A stretch of DNA of 35,990 bases. Origin: Lachnospiraceae bacterium. Its GTDB lineage: Bacteria; Bacillota; Clostridia; Lachnospirales; Lachnospiraceae. The position numbers and the translations under genes were made by a program. Shown here in pieces: positions 1-7,130 of this stretch (positions within the stretch are counted from its first letter, which is position 1; the number at the start of each line of letters is the position of its first letter). A model generated the notes under the pieces. It ran no database searches, was not told where the DNA came from, and worked only from the letters and a program-made list of their open reading frames with translations. The stretch is from the NCBI GenBank assembly GCA_017558145.1, contig JAFYWF010000040.1:1-35990 (forward strand), written 5' to 3'.

Positions 1-141
1 AAGCATATGAAAACAGATGTAACACGCTACACGAAACTGCTGAATTTCTAAATGTAACAGAATCTTTTTTACAAGAAGCAATAGCGTATTACCAAAAAAA
101 ATACGGGACGCATACAAAATATAATAATTACATTATTGTAT
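1..141. repeat. Terminal direct repeat, left copy (circular join)
   Basis: These 141 bases are identical to 35850-35990 and fall inside one open reading frame (immA) that is complete only when the ends are joined. The length equals a k-mer size commonly used as the last step of short-read assemblers, so the repeat is probably an assembly overlap of a circular or circularly permuted genome, not a physical terminal repeat. Confidence 0.95.
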
Positions 142-176
142 TCGAACCGTCTTTAGGAATTTGTAAACTAATATAA
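1..176 (+). CDS. immA: ImmA/IrrE-family metallopeptidase, 3' part (continues from 35570)
   Basis: This is the C-terminal part of the protein that starts at 35570. The frame enters at position 3 (GCA TAT GAA) and ends at TAA 174-176. Joined across the repeat, the protein is 151 aa. The C-terminal part is a helical region followed by a short tail ending GICKLI. See the entry at 35570 for function. Confidence 0.85.
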   Translation, partial: AYENRCNTLHETAEFLNVTESFLQEAIAYYQKKYGTHTKYNNYIIVFEPSLGICKLI

Positions 177-212
177 AAAAACCGCCCTAGTGCTACCAAC
201 ACTAAGACGGTT
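175..212 (-). terminator. Intrinsic terminator on the - strand
   Basis: Read on the - strand, an 11-bp stem (200-210 with 182-192, two G-U pairs, extended by A-U pairs) closes a 7-nt loop and is followed by a run of seven U (plus-strand A run 175-181). On the + strand the stem has two mismatches and no U run, so it is directional. No - strand gene lies upstream of it, which suggests a short antisense transcript. Confidence 0.7.
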
Positions 213-240
213 AACCGTACTCCGAAAAGATACGGTGCAT
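177..240 (-). ncRNA. Candidate short antisense RNA between immA and the integrase gene
   Basis: A - strand TATAAT (plus 247-252) lies about 7 nt before position 240, and a good intrinsic terminator ends the unit near 177. The RNA would be about 60-65 nt and antisense to the immA-integrase intergenic RNA. No clear -35 is present (TAGCTG with a 16-nt spacer is the best seen). It contains the 12-bp perfect palindrome at 207-218 (ACGGTTAACCGT). This is inference from promoter and terminator signals only. Confidence 0.35.
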
Positions 241-266
241 TCATCTATTATAGTATCATTTCGGAG
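220..266. repeat. 14-bp inverted repeat with 19-bp spacer upstream of the integrase gene
   Basis: CTCCGAAAAGATAC (220-233) and GTATCATTTCGGAG (253-266) are reverse complements with one mismatch. A second possible pairing, ACCGTA (214-219) with TACGGT (231-236), shares bases with the left arm and would exclude the larger hairpin. It could be a switchable leader RNA, an operator, or less likely the attP of the serine integrase. Confidence 0.6.
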
Positions 267-312
267 AACAGCTAGCAAGCGGAACCTTTGTTCTGCTCTT
301 GCTGTTATTTTT
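267..312 (+). terminator. Terminator-like hairpin before the integrase gene
   Basis: Three stacked stems (AACA/TGTT, GCAAG/CTTGC, GAAC/GTTC) close on a four-base loop at 286-289 and are followed by ATTTTT at 307-312. It lies between immA and the integrase gene on the coding strand, so integrase expression from the repressor transcript may be attenuated. Confidence 0.5.
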
Positions 313-351
313 GTACCCAAATTTTAATATATTATACAAGGAGATGATACA

Positions 352-1722
352 ATGAAAAAACTTCAACGATGTGCAATCTATATTAGAGTAAGTACAGAAG
401 AACAACATTTAAATGGACTATCTCTTCCGGCACAAAAAAAAGCATTAACAGATTACGCAGAAACGCATGGATATACCATTTCAGGATATTATGCAGATGA
501 AGGTATATCCGCCAGAAAACCTATGAAGAACAGAAAAGGTCTTATGCAGCTTCTGGAAGATGTAAAAAAGAATAAATTTGATATGATTCTAGTAACAAAA
601 TTAGACCGTTGGTTCCGTAATATTAAAGATTATAATATTACAGAAGAAATCCTGCAGGCACATAATTGTCATTGGAAAACTATATTCGAAAACTATGACT
701 CTTCAACTGCAAACGGACAAATGGTTATCAATATTATGCTTTCTGTTAACCAGGCAGAGTGTGATAGAACTTCCGAACGTATCAAGGCAGTTTTAGATTA
801 CAAACGCTCTATTGGTGAAGTTACAAGTGGCATGTGTGCTTGTTATGGATATGTAGTAGAAAATAATAGATTGGTAAAGGATTCTACCGTTTCTCATATT
901 GTAGAGGATGCATATGCACATTACTTCAGCTGCTATTCCATTCGTTCTACAGTTAAATATATTGAAGAAAAATATGGTATTGAAGCACCTTCATACAATA
1001 AAATAGACCGTTTATTCAAAAATGAAACATATGCTGGAATTGATAAAGATAATATGAATTACTGCGAACCTTATATTACGCTAGAACAGTTTCATAAAAT
1101 TAAAACGATTACAACTACCAAAATATATGATTCCGGTAAATACGAACCTTATATTTTTAGTTCCCTAATTAAATGTCCTTGGTGCGGAAATAATTACACA
1201 GGATATCGCAAAAAGCAAAAACTGAAAAATGGTGGTGAAAGCATTTATATTAAATATAGATGTGGTAATAAATTTAATCGTCACAGTTGCGCCCATTTTA
1301 CAGAACATAAAATAGAAGAGTATATGCTGACACACGTATCTTCTCGATTGGATGAATTGATTACAGGATTGGAATTTAAAAAAGAAAATTTTAAGCATCA
1401 AAAAAATGCAGATGCAATCCGTAAAGAATTAGATAGACTTAATTTACTTTTTCAAAAAGGAAGAATTTCGGAAAAATACTATGATGAACAATATGAAATT
1501 TTAGAAAAGAAATTAAATGAATATAATTTCAATAATAAATGTATATCTATAGAGAGCTATAAGGACGTTATTTCTGCTTTTAGTGGTAACTGGCAAGAAT
1601 TATACCTTAAACTTGATAATGCTCATAAACAAGCCTTCTGGAAAAGCACAATAAAAGATATTCTCATAGACAAAGAAACTCGCCAAATCAAAGGCTTTAA
1701 TTTTATAATAAAATTGGTGTAG
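352..1722 (+). CDS. int: Large serine recombinase (phage integrase)
   Basis: This 456-aa protein should integrate and excise the prophage. The N-terminal resolvase domain has the nucleophile in CAIYIRVSTEEQ (Ser14) and the LVTKLDRWFRN motif near residue 80. A recombinase domain follows, then a zinc ribbon (CPWCGNNY near 276 and CGNKFNRHSC near 303) and a coiled coil around 345-400, the order seen in large serine integrases. AAGGAG at 338-343 lies 8 nt before ATG. It is the last gene of the + strand lysogeny block, after cI and immA. A dyad at its stop codon is a candidate attP. Confidence 0.93.
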   Translation: MKKLQRCAIYIRVSTEEQHLNGLSLPAQKKALTDYAETHGYTISGYYADEGISARKPMKNRKGLMQLLEDVKKNKFDMILVTKLDRWFRNIKDYNITEEILQAHNCHWKTIFENYDSSTANGQMVINIMLSVNQAECDRTSERIKAVLDYKRSIGEVTSGMCACYGYVVENNRLVKDSTVSHIVEDAYAHYFSCYSIRSTVKYIEEKYGIEAPSYNKIDRLFKNETYAGIDKDNMNYCEPYITLEQFHKIKTITTTKIYDSGKYEPYIFSSLIKCPWCGNNYTGYRKKQKLKNGGESIYIKYRCGNKFNRHSCAHFTEHKIEEYMLTHVSSRLDELITGLEFKKENFKHQKNADAIRKELDRLNLLFQKGRISEKYYDEQYEILEKKLNEYNFNNKCISIESYKDVISAFSGNWQELYLKLDNAHKQAFWKSTIKDILIDKETRQIKGFNFIIKLV

Positions 1723-1759
1723 TAAAAAACTTATACTACAGTGTATATATGTTTACTAC
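1719..1759. other. Candidate attP site (dyad at integrase stop codon)
   Basis: GTAGTAAA (1719-1726) is matched by TTTACTAC (1752-1759), and inside it ATAC (1733-1736) by GTAT (1743-1746), giving an imperfect dyad centred on 1739-1740 (CA). Large serine integrases use attP sites of about 40-50 bp built as imperfect dyads around a central dinucleotide, often next to the integrase gene. The position between integrase and the accessory/lysis end also fits. The core is predicted, not shown. Confidence 0.45.
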
Positions 1760-1793
1760 TCCTTTATAATAAGAAGAAACTAAACAGAAAATG

Positions 1794-1822
1794 CCTAGGG
1801 ATTTTATTCCCTAGGATCTATT
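1794..1822 (+). terminator. Terminator of the lysogeny operon
   Basis: CCTAGGGA (1794-1801) and TCCCTAGG (1808-1815) form a perfect 8-bp stem with a 6-nt loop, followed by an A/T-rich but weak U tract. It lies downstream of the integrase gene on its strand. Confidence 0.6.
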
Positions 1823-1830
1823 ATTTTAGT

Positions 1831-1867
1831 AAAAACAAAAAGGACACCGCTCACGACTTCGGTGCCC
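1831..1867 (-). terminator. Terminator of the - strand operon (after hicB)
   Basis: On the - strand, GGGCACCG pairs with CGGTGTCC (plus 1860-1867 and 1842-1849, one G-U) around a 10-nt loop and is followed by TTTTTGTTTTT (plus 1831-1841). It faces the integrase terminator, so the two opposing transcription units end here. Confidence 0.8.
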
Positions 1868-1933
1868 AATTTGCTTTATATGAATAGTCCTCTATTTGAA
1901 TTGCTTTGATTATATTATATTGAATCACAGAAA

Positions 1934-2329
1934 TCAACACCCTAATTTCTGCATCAAAGCTTCCTGCAATAACCGTGAAAAATTAATTCCGCGTTTTTCT
2001 GCTTCATTATTCAAATAATATGGTATTGTGCAATTCTTTTTTACCATTCTATTATCATGTTTTATACGATATTCTTTGAAATCAATATCAACGAGAGTTT
2101 CAATATCACCTTTTTCATTCACTTGTCTAGAAAAAGGTTCTGGTAACTCTTTATTTTCATCTTCAAGTTGAATGCCCATTAATCCAATTGCATCCCGTGC
2201 CATAACAATTGCTTTTGCCAAAGTATTTCCAAAAGTATTAATATCAAAATCTGGAATATAAACTATATAATCTCCAGCTTCTTTTGTAATATGAATTGGA
2301 TATACTTTAATTTCTCCTTCTTTTTTCAT
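1934..2329 (-). CDS. hicB: HicB-family antitoxin
   Basis: The 131-aa protein has the HicB pattern. Its N-terminal partial RNase-H-like fold begins YPIHITKEAGDYIVYIPDF and contains the region ALAKAIVMARDAIGLMG-like around residues 36-52. Its C-terminus (NNEAEKRGINFSRLLQEAL) resembles a ribbon-helix-helix/HTH DNA-binding segment. HicB binds and neutralises HicA and represses the operon. AGGAGG at 2338-2343 precedes the ATG. It follows hicA by 76 bp, and a perfect inverted repeat lies just upstream of its ribosome site. The pair is next to attP, a common place for lysogenic conversion genes. Confidence 0.88.
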   Translation of the reverse strand: MKKEGEIKVYPIHITKEAGDYIVYIPDFDINTFGNTLAKAIVMARDAIGLMGIQLEDENKELPEPFSRQVNEKGDIETLVDIDFKEYRIKHDNRMVKKNCTIPYYLNNEAEKRGINFSRLLQEALMQKLGC

Positions 2330-2344
2330 TTCAAATGCCTCCTA

Positions 2345-2357
2345 TACGCTATGCGTA
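2345..2357. promoter_or_regulatory. Candidate HicB operator between hicA and hicB
   Basis: TACGC-TAT-GCGTA is a perfect 13-bp inverted repeat just upstream of the hicB ribosome site. The same TACGC pentamer occurs twice as a direct repeat in the spacer of the hicA promoter (2630-2634 and 2641-2645), which supports a shared regulator, probably HicB. A - strand TATTAT near 2366-2375 may be a hicB-proximal promoter. Confidence 0.5.
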
Positions 2358-2405
2358 CCACCCAAACTATAATATAAACGATCTAATCATTCGAGAAACG
2401 GGAAA

Positions 2406-2576
2406 TTAAATTCCCGCTCTCTTAAGAATAGTTTTTGCTAGAACTTCTGGAATATCTCTGTGTCTTGGAATTGTTTCGTTTCTTGCTCCATTAGTATAAA
2501 TGTCGTGATTGGAACCATGTCTTAACAGATACCATCCATTTTTTTCTAACAATCTTATCAGATCGTTTCTCTTCAA
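2406..2576 (-). CDS. hicA: HicA-family mRNA interferase toxin
   Basis: This is a 56-aa protein with a TTG start. AAAGGAGG lies 7-8 nt upstream, and no ATG or GTG is available in frame. It reads LKRNDLIRLLEKNGWYLLRH then GSNHDIYTNG, matching HicA, where the His of the GSxH motif is the catalytic residue of a double-stranded-RNA-binding-like fold. It cleaves mRNA when freed from HicB. It is the first gene of the hicAB operon and has its own near-perfect promoter. Confidence 0.88.
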   Translation of the reverse strand: MKRNDLIRLLEKNGWYLLRHGSNHDIYTNGARNETIPRHRDIPEVLAKTILKRAGI

Positions 2577-2625
2577 ATAGAGTCCTCCTTTCGTTATTAT
2601 TTGAAATATTTGATTTCATATTCAT

Positions 2626-2654
2626 ATTATACGCACTGAATACGCATTTGTCAA
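2626..2654 (-). promoter_or_regulatory. Consensus sigma-A promoter for hicAB
   Basis: On the - strand the sequence reads TTGACA (plus 2649-2654), a 17-bp spacer and TATAAT (plus 2626-2631), a full consensus match. The spacer contains two direct GCGTA copies that may be HicB operator half-sites. Confidence 0.9.
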
Positions 2655-2664
2655 CATTTATTAT

Positions 2665-3327
2665 TTATCCTATCGTAGCCCATGTACATTTGCCTACAAT
2701 TCCATCTTTTACAATTTCACAATACCCTTGCCATTCTATGACAGCTTGTTTTGTAATAGGGCCGAATATTCCATCAACTTTACCATGATAGATGTTTTTA
2801 TCTTGTAAGAACTGCTGTAATTTCTTTACATACTCTCCCTTACTACCAACTTTAAGTGTTGGAAGTTTGACAGTATCCTCCACGCTTTCTTTTAGGCTCG
2901 TTTGCCCATCTGTTTCTACTGGCGAAAGGAATAGAGCCTGTTCTTCTTTTCTTCGTTTTACAAGTCCATTTAGAACTTTTCCGCCACCCTTGTTATACAG
3001 AAGAATTTTCTCTGCAATCACTTCTAATTTTCTGTTATGGCATAAAGTCTTTAAATTTCCAGCACCACAGTTAAAAGTGAATGAAACCAAAGCATCAAAT
3101 TGATTTTGATTGAGATTTCTTCCAAGCTTATTAACTGCTTTTACGGAAGCCTGGCAATCTTGCATCAAATACTCATCTGCCTGTGCCTGAGTAATCACCA
3201 TGCCTTGCTTCACGTTTTTTGTATGCCCGTAACCTATGGTCCAAATATTTGCAGGACAACGATAGGCTGTCAGATGACAGCCCTCGTATTTTTTAATAAT
3301 ATCAATACCCTTTTTTGATATGTTCAT
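2665..3327 (-). CDS. Endolysin: GH24-type lysozyme with peptidoglycan-binding domain
   Basis: The N-terminal lysozyme domain (residues 1-140 or so) contains KYEGCHLTAY followed by RCPANIWTIGYGHT, giving the GH24 spacing E-8-C-5-T. The middle catalytic residue is Cys instead of Asp, as in a known subgroup of phage lysozymes. The C-terminus (LKVGSKGEYVKKLQQFLQ) is a PG_binding_1 repeat. No signal peptide is visible, so export should depend on the holin. The ATG at 3327 is chosen; the frame stays open to a TTG at 3351. The start overlaps the small membrane gene upstream by 26 bp. Confidence 0.93.
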   Translation of the reverse strand: MNISKKGIDIIKKYEGCHLTAYRCPANIWTIGYGHTKNVKQGMVITQAQADEYLMQDCQASVKAVNKLGRNLNQNQFDALVSFTFNCGAGNLKTLCHNRKLEVIAEKILLYNKGGGKVLNGLVKRRKEEQALFLSPVETDGQTSLKESVEDTVKLPTLKVGSKGEYVKKLQQFLQDKNIYHGKVDGIFGPITKQAVIEWQGYCEIVKDGIVGKCTWATIG

Positions 3328-3424
3328 TAAGTGTTTCACATCCCTTCGCAATAATAATCATTCCGGTACAGAAGCCAATGCCTATTGCAGCAACAACCAC
3401 TCCAATAATAATTCCTACTGTCAT
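3302..3424 (-). CDS. Small single-span membrane protein of the lysis cassette
   Basis: This 40-aa protein begins MTVGIIIGVVVAAIGIGFCT: a hydrophobic segment at the N-terminus followed by a polar tail ending HIKKGY. AAAGGAG lies 8 nt before the ATG and the start is 3 bp after the holin stop codon. The 3' end overlaps the endolysin start, so the genes may be translationally coupled. The location suggests a role in lysis timing (second holin or antiholin), but no family is recognised. Confidence 0.75.
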   Translation of the reverse strand: MTVGIIIGVVVAAIGIGFCTGMIIIAKGCETLNEHIKKGY

Positions 3425-3427
3425 GGC

Positions 3428-3655
3428 TTATTCTCCTTTTACTTCCGGAACTCCACCTACACTTGTGAGAAGTGAAACAACACCTGCTAATGCTGCAGAT
3501 CCGATAACAACCTTCCAATCAACTTCTGTAATAGACATTGCTGCTGGAATCAAAGAAACTGCTGTCTGCGCCATTGTTTTGATTGCTCTAATAATGGCAG
3601 CCTTAAACCATTCCTTTGTATCAACTGATACGTTAAATACATTATTTTTAAACAT
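3428..3655 (-). CDS. Holin (r1t type)
   Basis: The protein has the pattern of r1t-like holins: WFKAAIIRAIKTMAQTAVSL, then DWKVVIGSAALAGVVSLLTS and a GGVPEV end, with two hydrophobic segments. Holins form membrane lesions that release the endolysin. The ATG at 3655 (MFKNN) is chosen because GGAGGGG lies 4-5 nt upstream; a longer reading from 3667 would use an ATG with no site of its own. 75 aa. Confidence 0.88.
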   Translation of the reverse strand: MFKNNVFNVSVDTKEWFKAAIIRAIKTMAQTAVSLIPAAMSITEVDWKVVIGSAALAGVVSLLTSVGGVPEVKGE

Positions 3656-3666
3656 AAGCCCCTCCA

Positions 3667-3927
3667 TTAGTGTTCGTGATACATTGCCATCTTTGTTTTT
3701 AGATTTTCCATGCGAACTTTCAAATCGTCGATTTCTTTTCCATGTTCATCTAATCTTTTATTTTGTGTTTCGTTATCGCTACGCAAAGCAACGATACAAT
3801 CTTTTAATTCTTGTACAACCAATCGCAAATCATTAATTGGTTGGTTTATTTTTTGAATAACAGCAACGAAGCCACCCAAGGTGATAATTGCCATTACCAA
3901 ATATCCCAAGAACTGTGCTTCTTCCAT
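3667..3927 (-). CDS. Membrane-anchored coiled-coil protein (hemolysin XhlA-like position)
   Basis: An N-terminal membrane segment (YLVMAIITLGGFVAVI) is followed by a long heptad-rich helix (VVQELKDCIVALRSDNETQNK onward). Proteins of this build, often called XhlA-like, commonly precede the holin in Firmicutes phages. ATG at 3927 is preferred (AAGGG about 9 nt upstream). Its stop overlaps the upstream reading of the holin frame by one base. 86 aa. Exact function unknown. Confidence 0.7.
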   Translation of the reverse strand: MEEAQFLGYLVMAIITLGGFVAVIQKINQPINDLRLVVQELKDCIVALRSDNETQNKRLDEHGKEIDDLKVRMENLKTKMAMYHEH

Positions 3928-3946
3928 AGTTCCCATCCCTTCTGCC

Positions 3947-3991
3947 AAAAAAGAGCCAGACACAAATTAATGTATCCGGCTCCGTGGCTCT
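3947..3991 (-). terminator. Terminator with duplicated 5' stem arm (copy 1 of 3)
   Basis: On the - strand GAGCCGGATACA pairs fully (two G-U) with TGTGTCTGGCTC around a TTAATT loop and is followed by six U. A second AGAGCC lies 3 nt upstream of the 5' arm and could pair with the same GGCTCT. The same plan occurs at 14842-14901 and 20611-20662. It separates tail from lysis genes. Confidence 0.8.
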
Positions 3992-3997
3992 CTGTTG

Positions 3998-4129
3998 TTA
4001 TTCAGTTACTAAATCTTCGCATCCTGAATCAATCAAGATTTCTTTTACCTGCTCTTTAAGAAGTCTTGGAACTTCATCAAAAGTTTTCTTTCCGAGCATA
4101 ATCTGCTGTGCCCATAACATCGCCATCAT
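3998..4129 (-). CDS. CD1375-like small phage protein
   Basis: This 43-aa protein contains LGKKTFDEVPRLLKEQVKEI and ends EDLVTE, closely matching the short CD1375-type family found after fibre genes in Clostridia phages (pattern GKKT-x2-xVP-x3-KEQV). Role unknown. Start ATG at 4129, with GGAAAGG about 10 nt upstream. It sits between the fibre-associated gene and the copy-1 terminator. Confidence 0.75.
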   Translation of the reverse strand: MMAMLWAQQIMLGKKTFDEVPRLLKEQVKEILIDSGCEDLVTE

Positions 4130-4169
4130 GGTTTCACCATCCTTTCCAAATAGTAAATAAGTTAATAGC

Positions 4170-4715
4170 CTACGCATAGATTACCGAACTCATTTCTAAA
4201 ACGCATTCGGTAAGCATTGCCGTTTCCATTTCTACACCTGCCACCCTATCTTCCAAAGTAGGTTCCGGTTCTGGAGGTGGTAATGTACTCACAAACACTG
4301 CAGTATAAGATTTATTACCATCAATTTCTCCACTTTCAGGAATTGCAGGATTCCAACCAGTGAATTCATAATCTTCACTCGCAATTGGTGTTGGAATTAC
4401 AAGCTCTTCATATGTGTATACTTCTTGTAAAACTTCACCTTCCAATGTTCCACCACCATTTGTATTGAAGCTTACTTTTGGAAGAGGTTTTACCCAAACG
4501 CTACCATCATTACTGAACTGAATTTCTCCGTCCAATTCTCTATAAACAGTAGTGTAATCTTTATAATCCCAGGCATCGTTTTTTCCTTCCCTGGATAATG
4601 TGAACCCTTTTGTTTTTGCTTTGATATTTCCTTTAACACTCACAATATGTTCACTCATTTTTTTGAATTCAATTTTGTATTTAGAGCTTTCGCCCACGTA
4701 GGTTAAATCTAACAT
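4170..4715 (-). CDS. Tail-associated protein with InlB B-type repeat
   Basis: The sequence VSFNTNGGGTLEGE, then LVIPTPIASEDYEFTGWNP with AVF, is a typical InlB B/Flg_new repeat (about residues 80-145), a small beta-grasp module found in surface and tail proteins. A proline-rich linker (PPPEPEP) leads to a C-terminal TLEDRVAGVE helix common at the ends of phage fibre-cassette proteins. ATG 4715 is chosen because AAAGGAG precedes it. It probably decorates the tail tip and contacts the cell surface. 182 aa. Confidence 0.7.
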   Translation of the reverse strand: MLDLTYVGESSKYKIEFKKMSEHIVSVKGNIKAKTKGFTLSREGKNDAWDYKDYTTVYRELDGEIQFSNDGSVWVKPLPKVSFNTNGGGTLEGEVLQEVYTYEELVIPTPIASEDYEFTGWNPAIPESGEIDGNKSYTAVFVSTLPPPEPEPTLEDRVAGVEMETAMLTECVLEMSSVIYA

Positions 4716-4890
4716 GATTTCTCCTTTCTGTTGTTGTTTATAAGCAACATTTAAAATGGTTTTTCCGTTCAAAAGTATGTATTTCCGTTGTACAGTTAGT
4801 CAGCTAAAGGTTAGTTTAAAATCGAATTGATTGAGAGTGGTACGTGGGTTCTTGAAGCATTTACTATTTACGGCATGAATTAACCTACCA

Positions 4891-6018
4891 TTATTTAATG
4901 ATGTTAAACGTAATACTTACATTGTCTATTGCAGTATTAAAGAAACATCTAATTGATGTATTAGATATTATTTTACAATACATAACGGTTGCACCGTCAT
5001 AACTTGTGTTATTAATTGTCGATACTACTGACGTTCCATCAGTTAAAGCATTTTTTGTTATTCCCGATACATCAAGGTCATAATAATGAATGTTCGAATA
5101 AGTTGTTGTTGAAATGGTTTTAGTAATCTTGTACTTTTTAATAATTTCACCTAAACTGTTGTTTAACTGCTTAACTGCACCAGCCCCAACCGGAATTGTA
5201 TTGTCCGTTGTAGCTTCAACCTGTTCCAAAGTTGTAAGTGTATCAACCTTCGCATTGTCTAAACCATCTTTAACTTCATTAACAGCAGAAACAATGTCTT
5301 CTTTATTAGAAGTCTTTAATTCTTCTAAATTACCAACATTTCCTTTAACTTCATTAATTAAGTTATATAATTCTCCGGCAACATCTCCAGATAATACATC
5401 TTTTAAAGTTGTAAACCATGCCTCAAATTCAGCTTCATTAATTGTTTTAAATTCTCTTAAATCTGTCTCAATTTGTTGATATAAAGTTGTTGTATCAAAT
5501 TCACTAATAGAGGAAATAATTCCACATCTGGCAGAATCATATCTTGTATCTGTAATGTTTGCATTTGTAACTTCTGTTGAATTAGCTTTTCTATAAATAT
5601 TGGCTAATCCAAGTTCATAAATAGAATCAGTTTTTGTTAATGCAGGTGCCTGTGGTGTACTTGCTGCGGCTCCGCTTACTACATAAAACTCACACGCTCT
5701 CACATCGTCATTATCATCTAATCTAAGGACAACTGTATCAATTCTATCTAAGCTTGCATCTGATGTTGGAAGGATAATTTCTAAATCTGTTTCCTGTAAT
5801 TTCATACATCCATTACATAATGCAAAACCATTTAATACCTTTACAGTTGCTCCTGATACTGCAGTTACTTGCATGTTTGTTGATGGATTTGGCAAAACAC
5901 CATCAGAAAAAAGTTTTTTCGTTAGTTTTCTAAGTGGTGCAGATGAAATCGCCCTGTCAAATACCGGAGTTCCATCTGCCTTGTATGTAACATGTGAATC
6001 TAAAGGATATCCTATCAC
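4891..6018 (-). CDS. Tail fibre / baseplate upper protein, putative receptor-binding
   Basis: The 375-aa product starts at a GTG with AAAGGGGG 9 nt upstream. The N-terminal 160 residues (from MIGYPLDSHVTYKADGTPVF, with LDRIDTVVLRLD) resemble phage structural proteins that attach to the baseplate. The middle (EFKTINEAEFEAWFTTLKD onward) is helical/coiled, and the C-terminal 90 residues are beta-rich with Ser, Thr and Asn, as in receptor-binding tips. It lies between the Gp37-like hub protein and the InlB-repeat protein. The family call comes from overall pattern and position. Confidence 0.7.
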   Translation of the reverse strand: MIGYPLDSHVTYKADGTPVFDRAISSAPLRKLTKKLFSDGVLPNPSTNMQVTAVSGATVKVLNGFALCNGCMKLQETDLEIILPTSDASLDRIDTVVLRLDDNDDVRACEFYVVSGAAASTPQAPALTKTDSIYELGLANIYRKANSTEVTNANITDTRYDSARCGIISSISEFDTTTLYQQIETDLREFKTINEAEFEAWFTTLKDVLSGDVAGELYNLINEVKGNVGNLEELKTSNKEDIVSAVNEVKDGLDNAKVDTLTTLEQVEATTDNTIPVGAGAVKQLNNSLGEIIKKYKITKTISTTTYSNIHYYDLDVSGITKNALTDGTSVVSTINNTSYDGATVMYCKIISNTSIRCFFNTAIDNVSITFNIIK

Positions 6019-6024
6019 TTGTTT

Positions 6025-7119
6025 TTACCCCCTTTTCATAACTGGAGTTCCAAATTCTAATGTTAAACTCCAAATTCCTTTTTTAATTACTTCATAACAA
6101 CCTATCAATACCGCATTTGCAGATATCTCCATTTCTGGTATTTCTACATTGCATTTATCTCCAATATCAAAATCTTCCATATATTCATAGGAACCTTCCA
6201 TTGCATCAAACTCAACATTTACTGTTTTAATGCAATCGTTCAATTCAGATCTTCCTTCACTTCTCATAGCTTCAATAAATTTATCCTCGCTAGAGAAATC
6301 TGAGTATAATACTGTGGATTGTAAATAACAAAATTTAACTGGATCATTTTCTTCTTTTTCTGTTATTACAGCTTGAGAATATATTGCATTTTCACTTTCA
6401 TTATCCACAATACAAGCATTTCTATAGTTTACTTTGTCGATAAGAATATTTGGATTTTTAATATTTCCATATCTAGTTGAAAAAGTAATTGGATTGTTTT
6501 CTGTCTGATCCTGTGTTCTATCAAGACCAGTCCATACACTAAAAATTTTTTTACTGTCTTCGAAATTATAACCAACTCTGTATGACATCTCTGATGGTTT
6601 CAATGTGGAATATATTTTATTACCCAAATATTCACCACATCTCCATTGCTCGGATATTTTTCCCCTGGATAAGTTTTCACCAGATTCTATTTGCAATGAT
6701 GCTATAATTTCATTTTCACCTTCCTTAACAGTAATATCTTTAAAACTATTAAAGAGTTCAAAAGCCACATCTTCTGCATTTCCTTTATATGTCACCCATT
6801 CAGGACCACCTAATATATTGGAAACACTTTTTCTATAAACAATATGGTCATTTAATTCATGCTCTAGGAAATATCCGCTAAGATAAACTGCTCTAAATCC
6901 TTTTTGGTCGATATAATTTACCTGTTCTATAGTTCCCATTTCTGGTCTATCCTTTGTATAAATGTATTTATACTTAGAACTGTATTGCTCCAATGGAATT
7001 TCCAAAGAAAAACTTCCTGGTTCATAATATTTGCGATTCCACTGAAGATTTGTATAACTAAGAAGTGCGACAATCTGATAATTCTCATCTAAAGCGATAA
7101 TATTAAAACCTTTTTTCAC
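6025..7119 (-). CDS. Siphovirus Gp37-like tail/baseplate hub protein
   Basis: This 364-aa protein resembles the siphovirus ReqiPepy6 Gp37-like family: the N-terminus has ALLSYTNLQWNRKYYEPGSF, and the C-terminal domain has SEGRSELND and DFDIGDKCNVEIPEM. These proteins occupy the tail-associated hub position after the distal tail protein. GTG start with AGGAGGTG upstream. It lies 11 bp after the Dit-like gene and 6 bp before the fibre gene. Confidence 0.82.
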   Translation of the reverse strand: MKKGFNIIALDENYQIVALLSYTNLQWNRKYYEPGSFSLEIPLEQYSSKYKYIYTKDRPEMGTIEQVNYIDQKGFRAVYLSGYFLEHELNDHIVYRKSVSNILGGPEWVTYKGNAEDVAFELFNSFKDITVKEGENEIIASLQIESGENLSRGKISEQWRCGEYLGNKIYSTLKPSEMSYRVGYNFEDSKKIFSVWTGLDRTQDQTENNPITFSTRYGNIKNPNILIDKVNYRNACIVDNESENAIYSQAVITEKEENDPVKFCYLQSTVLYSDFSSEDKFIEAMRSEGRSELNDCIKTVNVEFDAMEGSYEYMEDFDIGDKCNVEIPEMEISANAVLIGCYEVIKKGIWSLTLEFGTPVMKRG

Positions 7120-7130
7120 TATCGCACCTC

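Noticed and set aside
1165..1401. Open frame on the - strand inside the integrase gene
   Set aside because: It mirrors well-supported integrase coding, has no ribosome site and a composition typical of antisense frames. The same applies to the + strand frames opposite the - strand phage genes.
4170..4715. InlB-type repeat as a sign of a bacterial adhesin or cargo gene
   Set aside because: The module is common in phage tail-end proteins and the gene lies in the fibre cassette with the same orientation and spacing.
4716..4890. A further small gene between the fibre gene and the InlB-repeat protein
   Set aside because: Only very short frames without ribosome sites were found; no hairpin or repeat stood out either.
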